DNA from: Luteimonas fraxinea
GTDB taxonomy: Bacteria > Pseudomonadota > Gammaproteobacteria > Xanthomonadales > Xanthomonadaceae
Assembly (NCBI RefSeq): GCF_021233355.1
Contig: NZ_CP089507.1
Location: 2,419,001 to 2,483,000, forward strand
DNA length: 64,000 bases
Direction of reading: 5' to 3'
The position numbers were made by a program, and so were the translations under genes. This document shows, piece after piece, positions 39,532 through 48,334 of this stretch (the stretch's first letter is position 1; each line of letters begins with the position of its first letter). The notes beneath the pieces were generated by a model. The model saw nothing but the letters and a program-made list of their open reading frames with translations. It had not been told where the DNA came from and did not search any database.

Positions 39532-40047
39532 ATGGAAACCCGGACCCCATCCTCACTGAAATGGCTTGTCGATAAGCGCGCGCGCCTCGCCGGCCATATC
39601 TCCCAGATCACCAAGAAGGCGGCGGCAACGCGCCAGCGCGCCGCAGACTTGGAACGGAGCGCCGAAGCCACCCGCCGGGACCTAGAGGCTTTGGACCGCA
39701 TTCTTGGTCTGCACGATATCTGCGTGCCGCCTGAGGTTATCAGGCCGGTCAGAATGTCAAACGAGGGTCTGCTGCTGCAGCGTGGCCACATCAGCCGCAA
39801 CGTGCTGGCCTGTCTAAGAGAGGCCGCAGGGGACTGGCGGTCCACGACCGAAGTCCTGCTGTTCGTCGCGTCCCAAAGCAATGCGGTGGACAACGACGTT
39901 CGGTATGCGGAGTTGAGGTTGCGGGTGCGAAAGTGCCTCCAGGCCCACTGTTCCGCCGGACGGGTGGTCCGGCGGAACAGTCCGAGCACTAATATCGAAG
40001 GTTACTGGGCGCTCGCACCCGTTCCGGATGACGGGGGGATACCTTGA
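39532..40047 (+). CDS. Hypothetical protein with coiled coil, at the island's left edge
   Basis: 171 residues. Residues ~8-58 are a charged coiled coil (KRARLAGHISQITKKAAATR, then RQRAADLERSAEATRRDLEA). The second half (LQRGHISRNVLACLREAAGD, VRYAELRLRVRKCL) has a winged-helix feel that could bind DNA. It is not a family I know. Its 3' end overlaps the transposase 3' end by 46 bp. Base composition sits between core and island. It may be an IS passenger or the first gene of the inserted block. Confidence 0.5.
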   Translation: METRTPSSLKWLVDKRARLAGHISQITKKAAATRQRAADLERSAEATRRDLEALDRILGLHDICVPPEVIRPVRMSNEGLLLQRGHISRNVLACLREAAGDWRSTTEVLLFVASQSNAVDNDVRYAELRLRVRKCLQAHCSAGRVVRRNSPSTNIEGYWALAPVPDDGGIP

Positions 40048-41117
40048 TTCATGAGGATCTCAGTCCCTCGCCGCTTGCCTTGGTAGTACCCGCGCCACCA
40101 GCGGGAATGCCCCACGGTGAGCGCCTTCTCCAAGAGCAGTTCCACTTGGGTTCTGATTGAAAACCTTCGCACATCCTCACGCCACGCCATTTCGTTCGCG
40201 TAATCGGCCAAGTATGCCGGCCGCACACCGTGTGAAACGCCGTATTCCCAACGCCTGAGCCGGCTGAAAAACGATTCAGCCTGGTTCTCATTGACGCCAT
40301 CAGCGCTTACGTACTCTCTGCTGTGTCTGACGGCATAGTGGGTATGGGTCGCCGAAACGGTTGCATATGCGGGGCTCTCGTCGGTCATGATGATGGCGTC
40401 GGGGCTGACATACCGTGCGATCAGCTTGGCGGCATCCTTGTCGTTCTCCGATCGAGCTACGGCGGCAATACTCCGCACTGCGCCCTCTCCTGGCCGTCCT
40501 TGCTGCCGAAAGATCATCACTACGCGCTTGTTCCTCCGCTTCTCCCAGTTCGCCCGGGTCATGCCACTGGCATGCCATGGACGCTTTGGAGGTCGCCCCG
40601 CGATACGGTCGACAATTACCTGATGGTTGCGCCGACCGCGACGGTTGGGCTTTCGAGGTTTCCCGCCAAAGTAGCCTCCGTCGATTTCGACGATACCGGT
40701 CAGGGGCGTGAAATCCTGGGTCCGAAAGATCGCTTCTCGCAGCTTTCCAAGGGTGACGTGAGCAGCCTTGTTTGAGTAGTCGCCCATGCGGCTTAGCCCC
40801 AGCCCCGCGAGCCCCTTGACGCCTGTGACGTAATAGAAGGTGGCCAGGAGAATGCTGCGTAGGGACTTCTTCCTGCTGGAAAAAGCCGTGGCCGAGGTCA
40901 CCGAAAAGTCGCGGCTACAGTCCCGGCAGCGCCACTGCTGGCGGGCAGGCCGTCGGTAGTGCTCTGCCCAAGCCCCACAGGCGGGGCAGGCTTGGTGGGT
41001 GTTGTTGCCCCAGCGCAGGCGGGCGAACATCGCATGGATCTCATCATCTGACATCGCGTAGATCGAATGGATGGAGAAGTCGCGGTATGCCGCGCTCCGA
41101 AGGTAGTGCTGAGTCAT
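40002..41117 (-). CDS. IS1595-family transposase (ISXO2-like DDE domain)
   Basis: 371 residues, full length. N-terminal C4 zinc ribbon: Cys44/Cys47 (CPAC) and Cys64/Cys67 (CRDC). Then SRKKSLRSILLATFYYVTG and the ISXO2-like catalytic core: Asp146 (VEIDGGYFGG), Asp246 (MTDESPAY) and the Asn278/Glu281 region (NENQAESFFSRLRRWEYG). The catalytic set is intact, so it may still be active. It catalyses cut/paste or copy-type transposition of its own element. Confidence 0.93.
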   Translation of the reverse strand: MTQHYLRSAAYRDFSIHSIYAMSDDEIHAMFARLRWGNNTHQACPACGAWAEHYRRPARQQWRCRDCSRDFSVTSATAFSSRKKSLRSILLATFYYVTGVKGLAGLGLSRMGDYSNKAAHVTLGKLREAIFRTQDFTPLTGIVEIDGGYFGGKPRKPNRRGRRNHQVIVDRIAGRPPKRPWHASGMTRANWEKRRNKRVVMIFRQQGRPGEGAVRSIAAVARSENDKDAAKLIARYVSPDAIIMTDESPAYATVSATHTHYAVRHSREYVSADGVNENQAESFFSRLRRWEYGVSHGVRPAYLADYANEMAWREDVRRFSIRTQVELLLEKALTVGHSRWWRGYYQGKRRGTEILMNQGIPPSSGTGASAQ

Positions 41118-41205
41118 AGGATTGGTCCGGAAGTGCCGGCCGGGGGGGCGAACGCTGCCCTCCGCGGCTGCGGCGATAGGAATGTCCGGGCAAGCCCCTC
41201 CCGTG

Positions 41206-41317
41206 CACGCCCTTCGGGCGTGTTGACAAGGGGTTTGGGAGGGGGCACTATGGCTGCGCAGGGTCTCAAGCTGCGAGCCACAAGAAGCCTAGATCCCCGG
41301 CCAGGGGTCTAGGCTTC
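41206..41317. repeat. Two hairpins upstream of the transposase
   Basis: CACGCCC-TTC-GGGCGTG (41206-41222) and GAAGCCTAGATCCCC with GGGGTCTAGGCTTC (41284-41317, one bulged T). The second resembles a terminator or an element end but has only GTGCTTTCT after it. Between 41118 and about 41540 no gene is supported. Confidence 0.5.
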
Positions 41318-41540
41318 GTGCTTTCTGCCCAGGTGGAAACGCAGGTCACTCGGGCGACTAATCGATAGGCTCTGTCCTTAACGAGTTGAGGAGCGGGAGC
41401 GCGGCCTGGCTGGCGTAACACCGACATACCGCCGGCATCACTTCAACGACCGCATTGGCAGAGTCCGGAATGTACGGTCCGCCTCTACACCCCGAGTGTC
41501 TCAACACGCAAAGGGAAATGGAAGCTAAGTTATTGATTGT

Positions 41541-41974
41541 ACGTGCAATTTATGTGCGTCGTCAGTGCAGCCCTTCGGGAGGCGCTTCCACCTCTGTGAG
41601 GTCCCGGACTTCAACATCTCGGTTGCTGAAGATTGTTTCGAGGGTTGCGGGAGTGATTTGGACATTTCACGACAGCACCAGGCGAGGCGCTGATCCGCAA
41701 GTGCCAAGGAAATCTGTCGACGGGGCTGCGTCCTTTGATTGTCACTACTGAGGACGGTGTAGGCGGGGCCAAGGCCTTGTCAAAGCAGGCTGGTGTTGAC
41801 GAGCGCCTCGACGTAATCGAGATCGAGCAGTTCATCGCCACCAATGTCTACGAGTGGAGCGTCTTCGAACGAGATGCCCGACCTACAGCGGTCCAGGACA
41901 TCATTGAGCGATACAATCGGATTGTCACCGCTGTGGAGAGCGATCCGAGCTTGAGGATCGAGTTTGAGGGATGA
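41541..41974 (+). pseudogene. Decayed 3' part of a DUF4928-like restriction-endonuclease gene
   Basis: A coherent protein end is spread over three frames. One frame gives EVPDFNISVAEDCFE (about 41595-41640), the next VAGVIW (about 41645-41661), and the last, from about 41662, HFTTAPGEALIRKCQGNL through IDVIEIEQFIATNVYEW-like to ESDPSLRIEFEG, closed by TGA at 41974. The last frame is cut off upstream by a TGA at 41654. The ending resembles the C-terminus of DUF4928 proteins, which sit with Dcm-like methylases and Vsr. Its stop overlaps vsr by 4 bp. The N-terminal half is missing. Assignment to DUF4928 is from memory and tentative. Confidence 0.5.
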
Positions 41975-42405
41975 CGGGCGATGAGCTTCGTTCGCGCACC
42001 ATGCGGGCGGTGCGATCGAAAGACACGCAGCCAGAGCTGATAGTTCGACGGCTTGCCCACGCGCTGGGATTTCGTTTCCGCCTGCACCGGAAGGACCTGC
42101 CGGGCTCACCTGATCTGGTCTTTCCCGCCCGCAAGAAAGTGATCTTCGTGAATGGCTGTTTCTGGCACGGGCATGACTGTGCCAGAGGTAATCGCCAACC
42201 GAAAACCAACGCTGACTATTGGTTCGCAAAGATTGCGCGGAACAAGGTTCGCGATGCGCGGGCGCTCGAGCAGTTGCGCAACACTGGATGGAACACTCTC
42301 GTGCTGTGGGAATGTGAACTGAAAGATCTAGGCTCGCTGAAACGAATTCTAGAAAACTTTCTCACTAGGGCTTGGGACCAACAGACCCCTGAACTCCAGA
42401 GGTAG
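41971..42405 (+). CDS. vsr: Very short patch repair endonuclease Vsr
   Basis: 144 residues. Vsr nicks T:G mismatches created when 5-methylcytosine deaminates, starting short-patch repair. Signature: MRAVRSKDTQPELIVRRLAH, FRFRLHRKDLPGSPDLVFP with catalytic Asp48, and VNGCFWHGHDC with zinc/active-site His66, His68 and Cys70. Its start codon overlaps the decayed restriction gene. No cytosine methyltransferase is in the window, so the gene has lost its partners here. Confidence 0.95.
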   Translation: MTGDELRSRTMRAVRSKDTQPELIVRRLAHALGFRFRLHRKDLPGSPDLVFPARKKVIFVNGCFWHGHDCARGNRQPKTNADYWFAKIARNKVRDARALEQLRNTGWNTLVLWECELKDLGSLKRILENFLTRAWDQQTPELQR

Positions 42406-42807
42406 TTTTCGCTGGCTGATGCTGGAACCTTCTCAAGCGACCCATCGGCCGCGACCATGACAAGCTGACCGTCGTGGCGTATCCAACCGACGCAGGTAGC
42501 TCCCCTCGCTTCCTCATGATGTGCACTGCTAAGTCCGTCGGGACCTCCATAGCAGCGTCCAGATCTCCCCATCGATCATTGTCTTGGCTCATAGGCCCTC
42601 CTCTGAGAACACAGCATCCTCTCGGGAGGGCGTCTGCAGCATCATCGCACCCGCTTGTAGAGCCGATCGCGGAACATCAGCAGGAAAATCCTACAAGGCT
42701 GCTGGGGATTTCCCGATTCCTATCGGGTATCCACTCTCTCAGCCTGACCTGAGGCACGCGCTGCGCTCCGCCCGATGCGTCTACTGCTGAGAAGGACACT
42801 AGAACCT
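42406..42807. other. Gap between vsr and the secreted protein, no supported gene
   Basis: 402 bp of mixed composition. Minus-strand frames at 42365-42592 and 42216-42572 read partly protein-like across two frames (DLAVHIMRKRG, then CVGWIRHDGQLVMVAADGS), so a frameshifted small gene is possible, but I cannot support it. GAAGGA at 42791 is the ribosome site for the next gene. Confidence 0.4.
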
Positions 42808-43347
42808 ATGAACGCAACTGGTCGCCGCAGAATTCGCAATTCGATCGCCAATTTTATCGCAGGCTTAGCTGCGATCGCCTCTCCAACGCTGTCCGCCCAA
42901 GAGAGCGACCAGGTATTCACCGTCTATGACTACGAGAATAGGCTCATAGGAGAATACAAAACCCAAGCAGAAGCGGAATCTGCAATTCGGGAAATTCCCG
43001 GGCCGTTCGAATTTTTCTCGGATATATTTTCTTATGCCCGTGAAATTAAGGAGACAATTCACACAGAGGATGGAAAAGTTCGAATCGTGTACTGGCTCGG
43101 CCTAGATCAGCCCACCGATCTAGAGTGGCGATACCCGATGGCTGATCAATATTTTGATAACGAAGCTGACGCGCTTCAAGAGCAAATAGCGATCACAAAC
43201 TCCAATTTCCGCATTGCGCAGTACCAACTGCCGTTTTCACTGGTGGATGGGAAGCGACCTGGGACAACGGTGATATTGGCGGAGAGCGCCAAGTACGGCC
43301 GTACAGCCTTACTTATTTTTGGGGAGACGATTGCGGCGCAGAAGTAA
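42808..43347 (+). CDS. Secreted hypothetical protein preceding the RHS gene
   Basis: 179 residues from ATG 42808. A signal peptide (RIRNSIANFIAGLAAIASPT then LSAQES) is followed by FTVYDYENRLIGEYKTQAEA, a short repeat-like motif also seen in RHS-linked proteins, and acidic regions. No known domain. It ends 20 bp before the RHS frame and shares the island's AT-richer codon use, so it probably belongs to the same unit. Confidence 0.6.
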   Translation: MNATGRRRIRNSIANFIAGLAAIASPTLSAQESDQVFTVYDYENRLIGEYKTQAEAESAIREIPGPFEFFSDIFSYAREIKETIHTEDGKVRIVYWLGLDQPTDLEWRYPMADQYFDNEADALQEQIAITNSNFRIAQYQLPFSLVDGKRPGTTVILAESAKYGRTALLIFGETIAAQK

Positions 43348-43367
43348 TTCACACAGAACTGGACCGC

Positions 43368-46300
43368 TTGCGGAAGAACGAATGCCCTTCACCGCCTCTC
43401 TACACGTTTTGGATGAATTCTTACGGCGCATGCGTGAATGAATGGGCAGTTGCTAGCATAGTAACAACAGTCAGCGAATGTCCTACACAAGGGGCATCTT
43501 CAGGTCTTGTAGGAAATCCATGCGACGTAAAGACGGGTGAAAAAGTTCAGAACGAAGAAGACTTTGAGCTGGATTGGGTAGACCTATCCCGCACCTACCG
43601 CTCAGGCGTGGCGTATTCGACCGGTGGTTTTGGAGCAGGTTGGCTGCATACGCACGGAATGCGATTGGCGATTGAATCTGCCCAGATTGGTCTGATCGAG
43701 AGCACTGGGTATACGGCGCAGTTCCAAAAGGCTGGTGATGATTTTATCTCTACCAACGGCAGCGGGGAGCGAATTGTTAAGAACGGGCTCCATTGGATTC
43801 TCGGTCGCGGAGATGGAACTTACAGCTTCGATGAGACTGGACGCCTGAATTCTCGCGTTCAGGCTGACGGCAGCGCACTTCTTTACTCTTACGACGAGTA
43901 TAAGAGGCTGGAAAGGATCTCGTCACTGCAAGGGCGCTCGATCCAATTTAATTATCTGGGAAATTCAGCTGATGCTCTGATTGTAGGCATCTCAACTAAC
44001 GGAGTTCAGCTGGCAGAATACAGTTACAATGATGGCATACTTGAATCGGTAATCTTTCCGGATGGTACATCCCGGGTCTACCATTATGAAGATCCCCGTT
44101 TTAAGAGACATTTAACCGGCATCACCGCTGAGAATGGCCTGCGTTATGGCATGTACGCTTACGATTCCGAAGGACGCGTAACATCGAGTCAACATGCCGG
44201 GGGTGTAGCGGGTGTCTCCCTCACTTACTCACAAACGGGCACCGCGGTTATCGATTCGCTAGGCGAGTTGACGACGTACGTCATGACTGATGCGGGTGGT
44301 GGCACCCCGAAGGTCTCCTCGGTCACTGACAGCGCGGGATCGATTAATTACCAATACTATGACCGTTCTACAGACTTCCGGCGTCGGCTTAGAAGTGTTA
44401 CTGACCGAAAAGGAACTGAGTCAGTTCACACCTATGGGGAAATAGTTGACGCCGCAACTGCTCGCCCAGCGAGCGTCCATGCCGTAACAGAAGCATTCGG
44501 TCTGCCCGAGCAGCGGATCATTGAGGAGCACACTGACCTTGCCAGCAATCGCTTACTAGTTAGTTCTTTGGGCGATCGTGAGCAGCGTTATACGTACAAC
44601 ACCCGCTTCCAGCCCATCTCAATTACGACGACGGACCGAGGCTCGAATGAATCCCGCACGACGGCCTATGCCTATTGTGAGGCCGCAGATGTTTCGACGC
44701 CGGGGAGCTCCTGCCCGATCGAAGGCTTGCTCAGAACAATCGATGGGCCGCGGACTGACATATCAGACATCACTTCCTTTATGTACTACTCGAGTGATGC
44801 CCCGGCCTGCTCCACAACGCCTTCTGCTTGCTCTTACCGAAGGGGTGATCTGTGGCGTGTAACGAACGCGCTTGGCCAGGCCAGAGAAGTACTAACCTAC
44901 GACGAGGCAGGTCGGCAACTCTCGGTCAAAGATATCAACGGCGTGATTACCAATTTTGAGTACCACCCTCGCGGCTGGCTCACCGCAAGCCATGTGCAGG
45001 GCGCCGGTAACGATGACCGGAGCACCCAGATCGCCTACTGGCCCACAGGCATGGTTCAGCGCGTCACCCATCCAAACGGTGCTTACACCGAGTACGACTA
45101 CGATGCCGCGCACCGCCTGACCGCCATCCGAGACAACGCCGGCAACACCATCGCCTACACGCTGGATAATGCCGGTAACCGTGTGGCTGAAGATATCAAT
45201 GATAGCAGTGGCACTCTACGAAGGACGCTTTCGCGTGTTTTCAACCAGTTGGGGCAACTCGTCACGCAGGCTGATTCCGGAGACAACCCGACCGACGTCA
45301 CGTACGACCCCAACGGAAATTCGCTAACGATCACCGACCCGCTAGGACGGCAGACGGCCAACACCTACGACGGTTTGAACCGCCTAAAGTCTGCACTGCA
45401 GGACGTCGGTGGAATCGACGCGGCTACGGATTTTGAGTACGACGCATTCGATAATCTGACCAAAGTAACAGACCCAAAAGGACTAGAAACAAGGTACACC
45501 TTCAACGCGTTCGGGAATCTACGGTCTCTTGAGAGCCCAGACACTGGCACCACGACTTATTTGTATGACAGTTCAGGCAATCGGATCGGGCAGCTAGACG
45601 CGCGAGGACAAGCCAGCAGTTACACCTACGACGCACTCAATCGCCTGACGCGCGTTGCCTACACGGGCGCACCTGAACTCGACATCGTCTATGTCTATGA
45701 CGCCGTGCAGCCTGACTGTGCTGCCGGGGAAGGCCATTCAGTTGGCCGTATGACGGCGGTGATCGACGTCACCGGCGGCACCCAGTACTGTTACGACCGC
45801 TTCGGCAATGTCGTGCGCAAGGTGCAGGTCACCAACGGCCAAACTTTCGTAGTGCGCTATGCGTATGACAAGGCAAACCGGCTCCGTCAGCTTACCTACC
45901 CCGACGGGACGGTAGCAGATTATGTGCGCGACGAGCAGGGCCGCATAACGGAGGTGGCGGCGACGTCCCCGGGAGGGGTGCGCGAGATACTACTTACCGA
46001 CGCAAGTTATTATCCGTTCGGCCCTTCGGCGGGCTGGACATATGGCAACGGTCGTACGCTTTCCAGAAGCCATGACCTCGATTATCGAGCAGCGTCGATC
46101 CAGGACACTGCCGCAGGAGGTATGGATCTTGGATTTAGCTACGATGCGGTTGGTCAGTTGTCACATCTCCGGTCGGCCGCGCTCACGGACCCGCCACGCG
46201 TCCAGTTTGATTATGATCCCTTGGGCCGACTGACTGCTTTCCGCGACGGGGAAACCCAAACCCTGATAGAGCAATATGCCTACGACGCTACTGGCAATCG

Positions 46301-47411
46301 GACCACGTTCGCAAGCTCCAGCGGCATTCAGGCGTACGCATATGCTGCCGACAGCCATCTTTTGGCGTCTGTTGCCGGGGTGCCGCGCACGTACGATGTC
46401 GCCGGCAGCACTGTTACAGATGGTATGGGGAGAACCTTCACCTACAACGCAGCCAATCGGCTAGTCAGCGTCGCGCAGAACGGGAGCCAGCGGCGCCAGT
46501 ACAGCTATAACGGCAGGGGCGAACGGGTCCGCAGCTATCTTGGCTTGGAAGACATCACAAGTGTTTATGATGAAGCTGGCCACTGGCTAGGTGATTACGA
46601 CATTGCAGCAACGCCGCTGCAGCAAGCCATATGGCTAGATGATGCCCCAGTGGGGTTGTTGGTCGGCGGCGCCGCCGCCAGTGGTCGCCTTCACTATGTG
46701 CAACCAGACCATTTGGGGACTCCGCGAGTGGTGATCGAACCGGCCCGTAATGTTCCGGTTTGGCGCTGGGATCTCGCGAGTGAGGCTTTTGGCAACAGCC
46801 CTCCCCATCAAGACCCGGACGGTGACGGCGGCGTCTTCGTGCTTGATAAGCGTTTTCCAGGGCAGCGGCATGATGCTGCCTCTGGACTCAACTACAACTA
46901 TTTTCGTGACTACGATCCGATGGTTGGTAGATACTCGCAAAGCGATCCAACTGGGTTGGCAGGAGGAATCAGCACGTACTCTTATGTTGGTGCCGATCCG
47001 ATCTCGTTCTTCGACCCCTTTGGACTTCAAGGGCATCACTACGTTCCTCGCCAGATCTATAATCGTTACAACTTCCCGCCTGAAGCGAGACGTGTTTTTC
47101 AGAGGTCGACTACCGGCAAGGTGACGCACTATTACGACCGGGGCCATCGCTCTTACAATCAAGCCGTAGGAACTTATGTCGATGATTTCATTAGGCGAAA
47201 TAACATTGATCCTTCGAAGATGACAGCACAGCAGGCGCAACAATGTGTGGACGAGGTTAAGGCGTCCCAGCAGCCAGATATTAAGAATTACTTGGAACAC
47301 TTGCGAGGCGGTGGAGGGCTTTTTCGAGTACCGATGATTTGCCTGTTCTGCAGTATTCTGCTTCCCATGCCAGAGGACGGACCCGATTACGATGGCCCCC
47401 CAATTGTCTGA
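43368..47411 (+). CDS. RHS-repeat polymorphic toxin with GHH-type C-terminal domain
   Basis: 1347 residues from a TTG at 43368; the ATG at 43413 (MNSYGACVNEW, 1332 residues) may be the true start. DUF6531 region (NPCDVKTGEKVQNEEDFELD), then many YD repeats (for example YDGLNRLKSALQD, YTYDALNRLTRVAYTG), an RHS-core ending DYDPMVGRYSQSDPTGLAGG and DPFGLQ at about 1216-1221. The repeats form a hollow shell around the toxin. The last 126 residues (1222-1347) start GHHYVPRQIYNRYNFPPEAR, a GHH-signature HNH/Endo VII-like nuclease candidate. No signal peptide or PAAR/VgrG signature is seen at this end; export route unknown. Confidence 0.9.
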   Translation: MRKNECPSPPLYTFWMNSYGACVNEWAVASIVTTVSECPTQGASSGLVGNPCDVKTGEKVQNEEDFELDWVDLSRTYRSGVAYSTGGFGAGWLHTHGMRLAIESAQIGLIESTGYTAQFQKAGDDFISTNGSGERIVKNGLHWILGRGDGTYSFDETGRLNSRVQADGSALLYSYDEYKRLERISSLQGRSIQFNYLGNSADALIVGISTNGVQLAEYSYNDGILESVIFPDGTSRVYHYEDPRFKRHLTGITAENGLRYGMYAYDSEGRVTSSQHAGGVAGVSLTYSQTGTAVIDSLGELTTYVMTDAGGGTPKVSSVTDSAGSINYQYYDRSTDFRRRLRSVTDRKGTESVHTYGEIVDAATARPASVHAVTEAFGLPEQRIIEEHTDLASNRLLVSSLGDREQRYTYNTRFQPISITTTDRGSNESRTTAYAYCEAADVSTPGSSCPIEGLLRTIDGPRTDISDITSFMYYSSDAPACSTTPSACSYRRGDLWRVTNALGQAREVLTYDEAGRQLSVKDINGVITNFEYHPRGWLTASHVQGAGNDDRSTQIAYWPTGMVQRVTHPNGAYTEYDYDAAHRLTAIRDNAGNTIAYTLDNAGNRVAEDINDSSGTLRRTLSRVFNQLGQLVTQADSGDNPTDVTYDPNGNSLTITDPLGRQTANTYDGLNRLKSALQDVGGIDAATDFEYDAFDNLTKVTDPKGLETRYTFNAFGNLRSLESPDTGTTTYLYDSSGNRIGQLDARGQASSYTYDALNRLTRVAYTGAPELDIVYVYDAVQPDCAAGEGHSVGRMTAVIDVTGGTQYCYDRFGNVVRKVQVTNGQTFVVRYAYDKANRLRQLTYPDGTVADYVRDEQGRITEVAATSPGGVREILLTDASYYPFGPSAGWTYGNGRTLSRSHDLDYRAASIQDTAAGGMDLGFSYDAVGQLSHLRSAALTDPPRVQFDYDPLGRLTAFRDGETQTLIEQYAYDATGNRTTFASSSGIQAYAYAADSHLLASVAGVPRTYDVAGSTVTDGMGRTFTYNAANRLVSVAQNGSQRRQYSYNGRGERVRSYLGLEDITSVYDEAGHWLGDYDIAATPLQQAIWLDDAPVGLLVGGAAASGRLHYVQPDHLGTPRVVIEPARNVPVWRWDLASEAFGNSPPHQDPDGDGGVFVLDKRFPGQRHDAASGLNYNYFRDYDPMVGRYSQSDPTGLAGGISTYSYVGADPISFFDPFGLQGHHYVPRQIYNRYNFPPEARRVFQRSTTGKVTHYYDRGHRSYNQAVGTYVDDFIRRNNIDPSKMTAQQAQQCVDEVKASQQPDIKNYLEHLRGGGGLFRVPMICLFCSILLPMPEDGPDYDGPPIV

Positions 47412-47832
47412 TTTCGATTTTGTTGAAAAAATCTATCTGAGCGGTGTTGCAGCGCGAGCCGACAGGGGCGTGCACTGCCTGCCTTGGCCTGAGCAAGCAG
47501 TTGTAATTGCTTGGTGGGCAAAAGGAGCAATAGACAATGGTGGATTTTCCTACCTCTACGAATCTCCAGTGCGTATCGATGATATTGAACGCGCCTTCCG
47601 GGAGGTTGGAGCAGCTATTGCAGCTGATGCTTGCGTGAGATCAAAGCAATTTTTCCCTCGTGGCGAAGTTCCAGAAAGCCTCTCAGCGAGAGAGGCTTTG
47701 ATCAAGAGTTTGAGCAACGACAATGGCGAAGATCCTTGGCACGACTGCGACCGAGCTGTCTGGGCCCTTGAGGATTTTGATTCTTCTGTTGCGAACTATG
47801 TGCGCTCGCATCCAGAGAATTTTCAGCTCTGA
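47392..47832 (+). CDS. DUF4375 (DMP19-like) immunity protein candidate
   Basis: 146 residues. Its ATG lies 20 bp inside the RHS gene's end, so the two are coupled, as toxin and immunity genes usually are. VVIAWWAKGAIDNGGFSYLYES is cut here as AIDNGGFSYLYES; this WW...NGGF pattern is typical of DUF4375, an all-alpha family found as immunity proteins. Acidic overall, which would suit binding a basic nuclease tail. Role is inferred from position and family. Confidence 0.75.
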   Translation: MAPQLSDFDFVEKIYLSGVAARADRGVHCLPWPEQAVVIAWWAKGAIDNGGFSYLYESPVRIDDIERAFREVGAAIAADACVRSKQFFPRGEVPESLSAREALIKSLSNDNGEDPWHDCDRAVWALEDFDSSVANYVRSHPENFQL

Positions 47833-47993
47833 GGTGTACAGCTAGAAACGGGCGACCAGCCGTTCGAGAAATGCGCTCTAACAAGGATGTAGATATCTCC
47901 TGCACACCATCTGTACGAGCTGGTGCAGCCAGTTGGATAGCCGGTAGACCATCCCTTGGCGAGTTGGCAAGTGGTCCTAAGTCGATGGGGACA

Positions 47994-48275
47994 TCAAGAC
48001 ATCCCACCCGTAACGCTCGGAGCTAAACCGCAGAGCGCCGACACGTTCGCTCGGCATCCTAGGTGCTGACGCAAAGTTCGTTCGGCTTCGAGCTGTCCGT
48101 ATGCGAGATCCTGACGTGTCCGCAGTACGTGCTCGGCTGCGGTGAGGTGGGCGTAGCTGCCGGTCAAGCCGAGTAAGCAGATCGAACCGACGATGGTGAT
48201 GTTCAGCCTCTTCTTAAATTCTCCTGACGCGGTCCACCGGCTGGAAAGCGGGGATACGCCTCCGCCGCTCTGCAT
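47994..48275 (-). CDS. Possible small single-pass membrane protein
   Basis: 93 residues from ATG 48275. One clear TM (LNITIVGSICLLGLTGSYAH) follows a basic segment (GEFKKR), then a soluble tail with two Cys. It lies just past the fasciclin terminator on the same strand. No homologue is recognised and no ribosome site is strong. The 161 bp to its left (47833-47993) hold nothing visible and are the right border of the AT-rich island. Confidence 0.4.
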   Translation of the reverse strand: MQSGGGVSPLSSRWTASGEFKKRLNITIVGSICLLGLTGSYAHLTAAEHVLRTRQDLAYGQLEAERTLRQHLGCRANVSALCGLAPSVTGGMS

Positions 48276-48334
48276 CGGCTCATTGGATCGTGCAGATGCT
48301 TTCCGGGGCAGCTGCGCCATCATGGCGCGCGCGA

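Larger units (their letters stand above)
39532..41317. mobile_element. IS1595-family insertion (outer ends not defined)
   Basis: Holds the intact IS1595-type transposase and probably the neighbouring hypothetical gene. I could not find terminal inverted repeats or an 8-bp target duplication by eye, so these limits are the outermost coding and hairpin features only. The 41118-41317 part has two hairpins and no gene. Confidence 0.4.

Noticed and set aside
41455..41751. 98-codon frame upstream of vsr
   Set aside because: Partly in a frame that touches the decayed restriction gene, but most residues do not look like protein; described as part of the pseudogene.
42216..42592. Two minus-strand frames reading partly protein-like
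   Set aside because: Could be one small frameshifted gene, but no ribosome site, domain or second indication supports it.
46635..47300. 221-codon minus-strand frame inside the RHS gene
   Set aside because: Antisense of YD-repeat and core sequence; no domain recognised.
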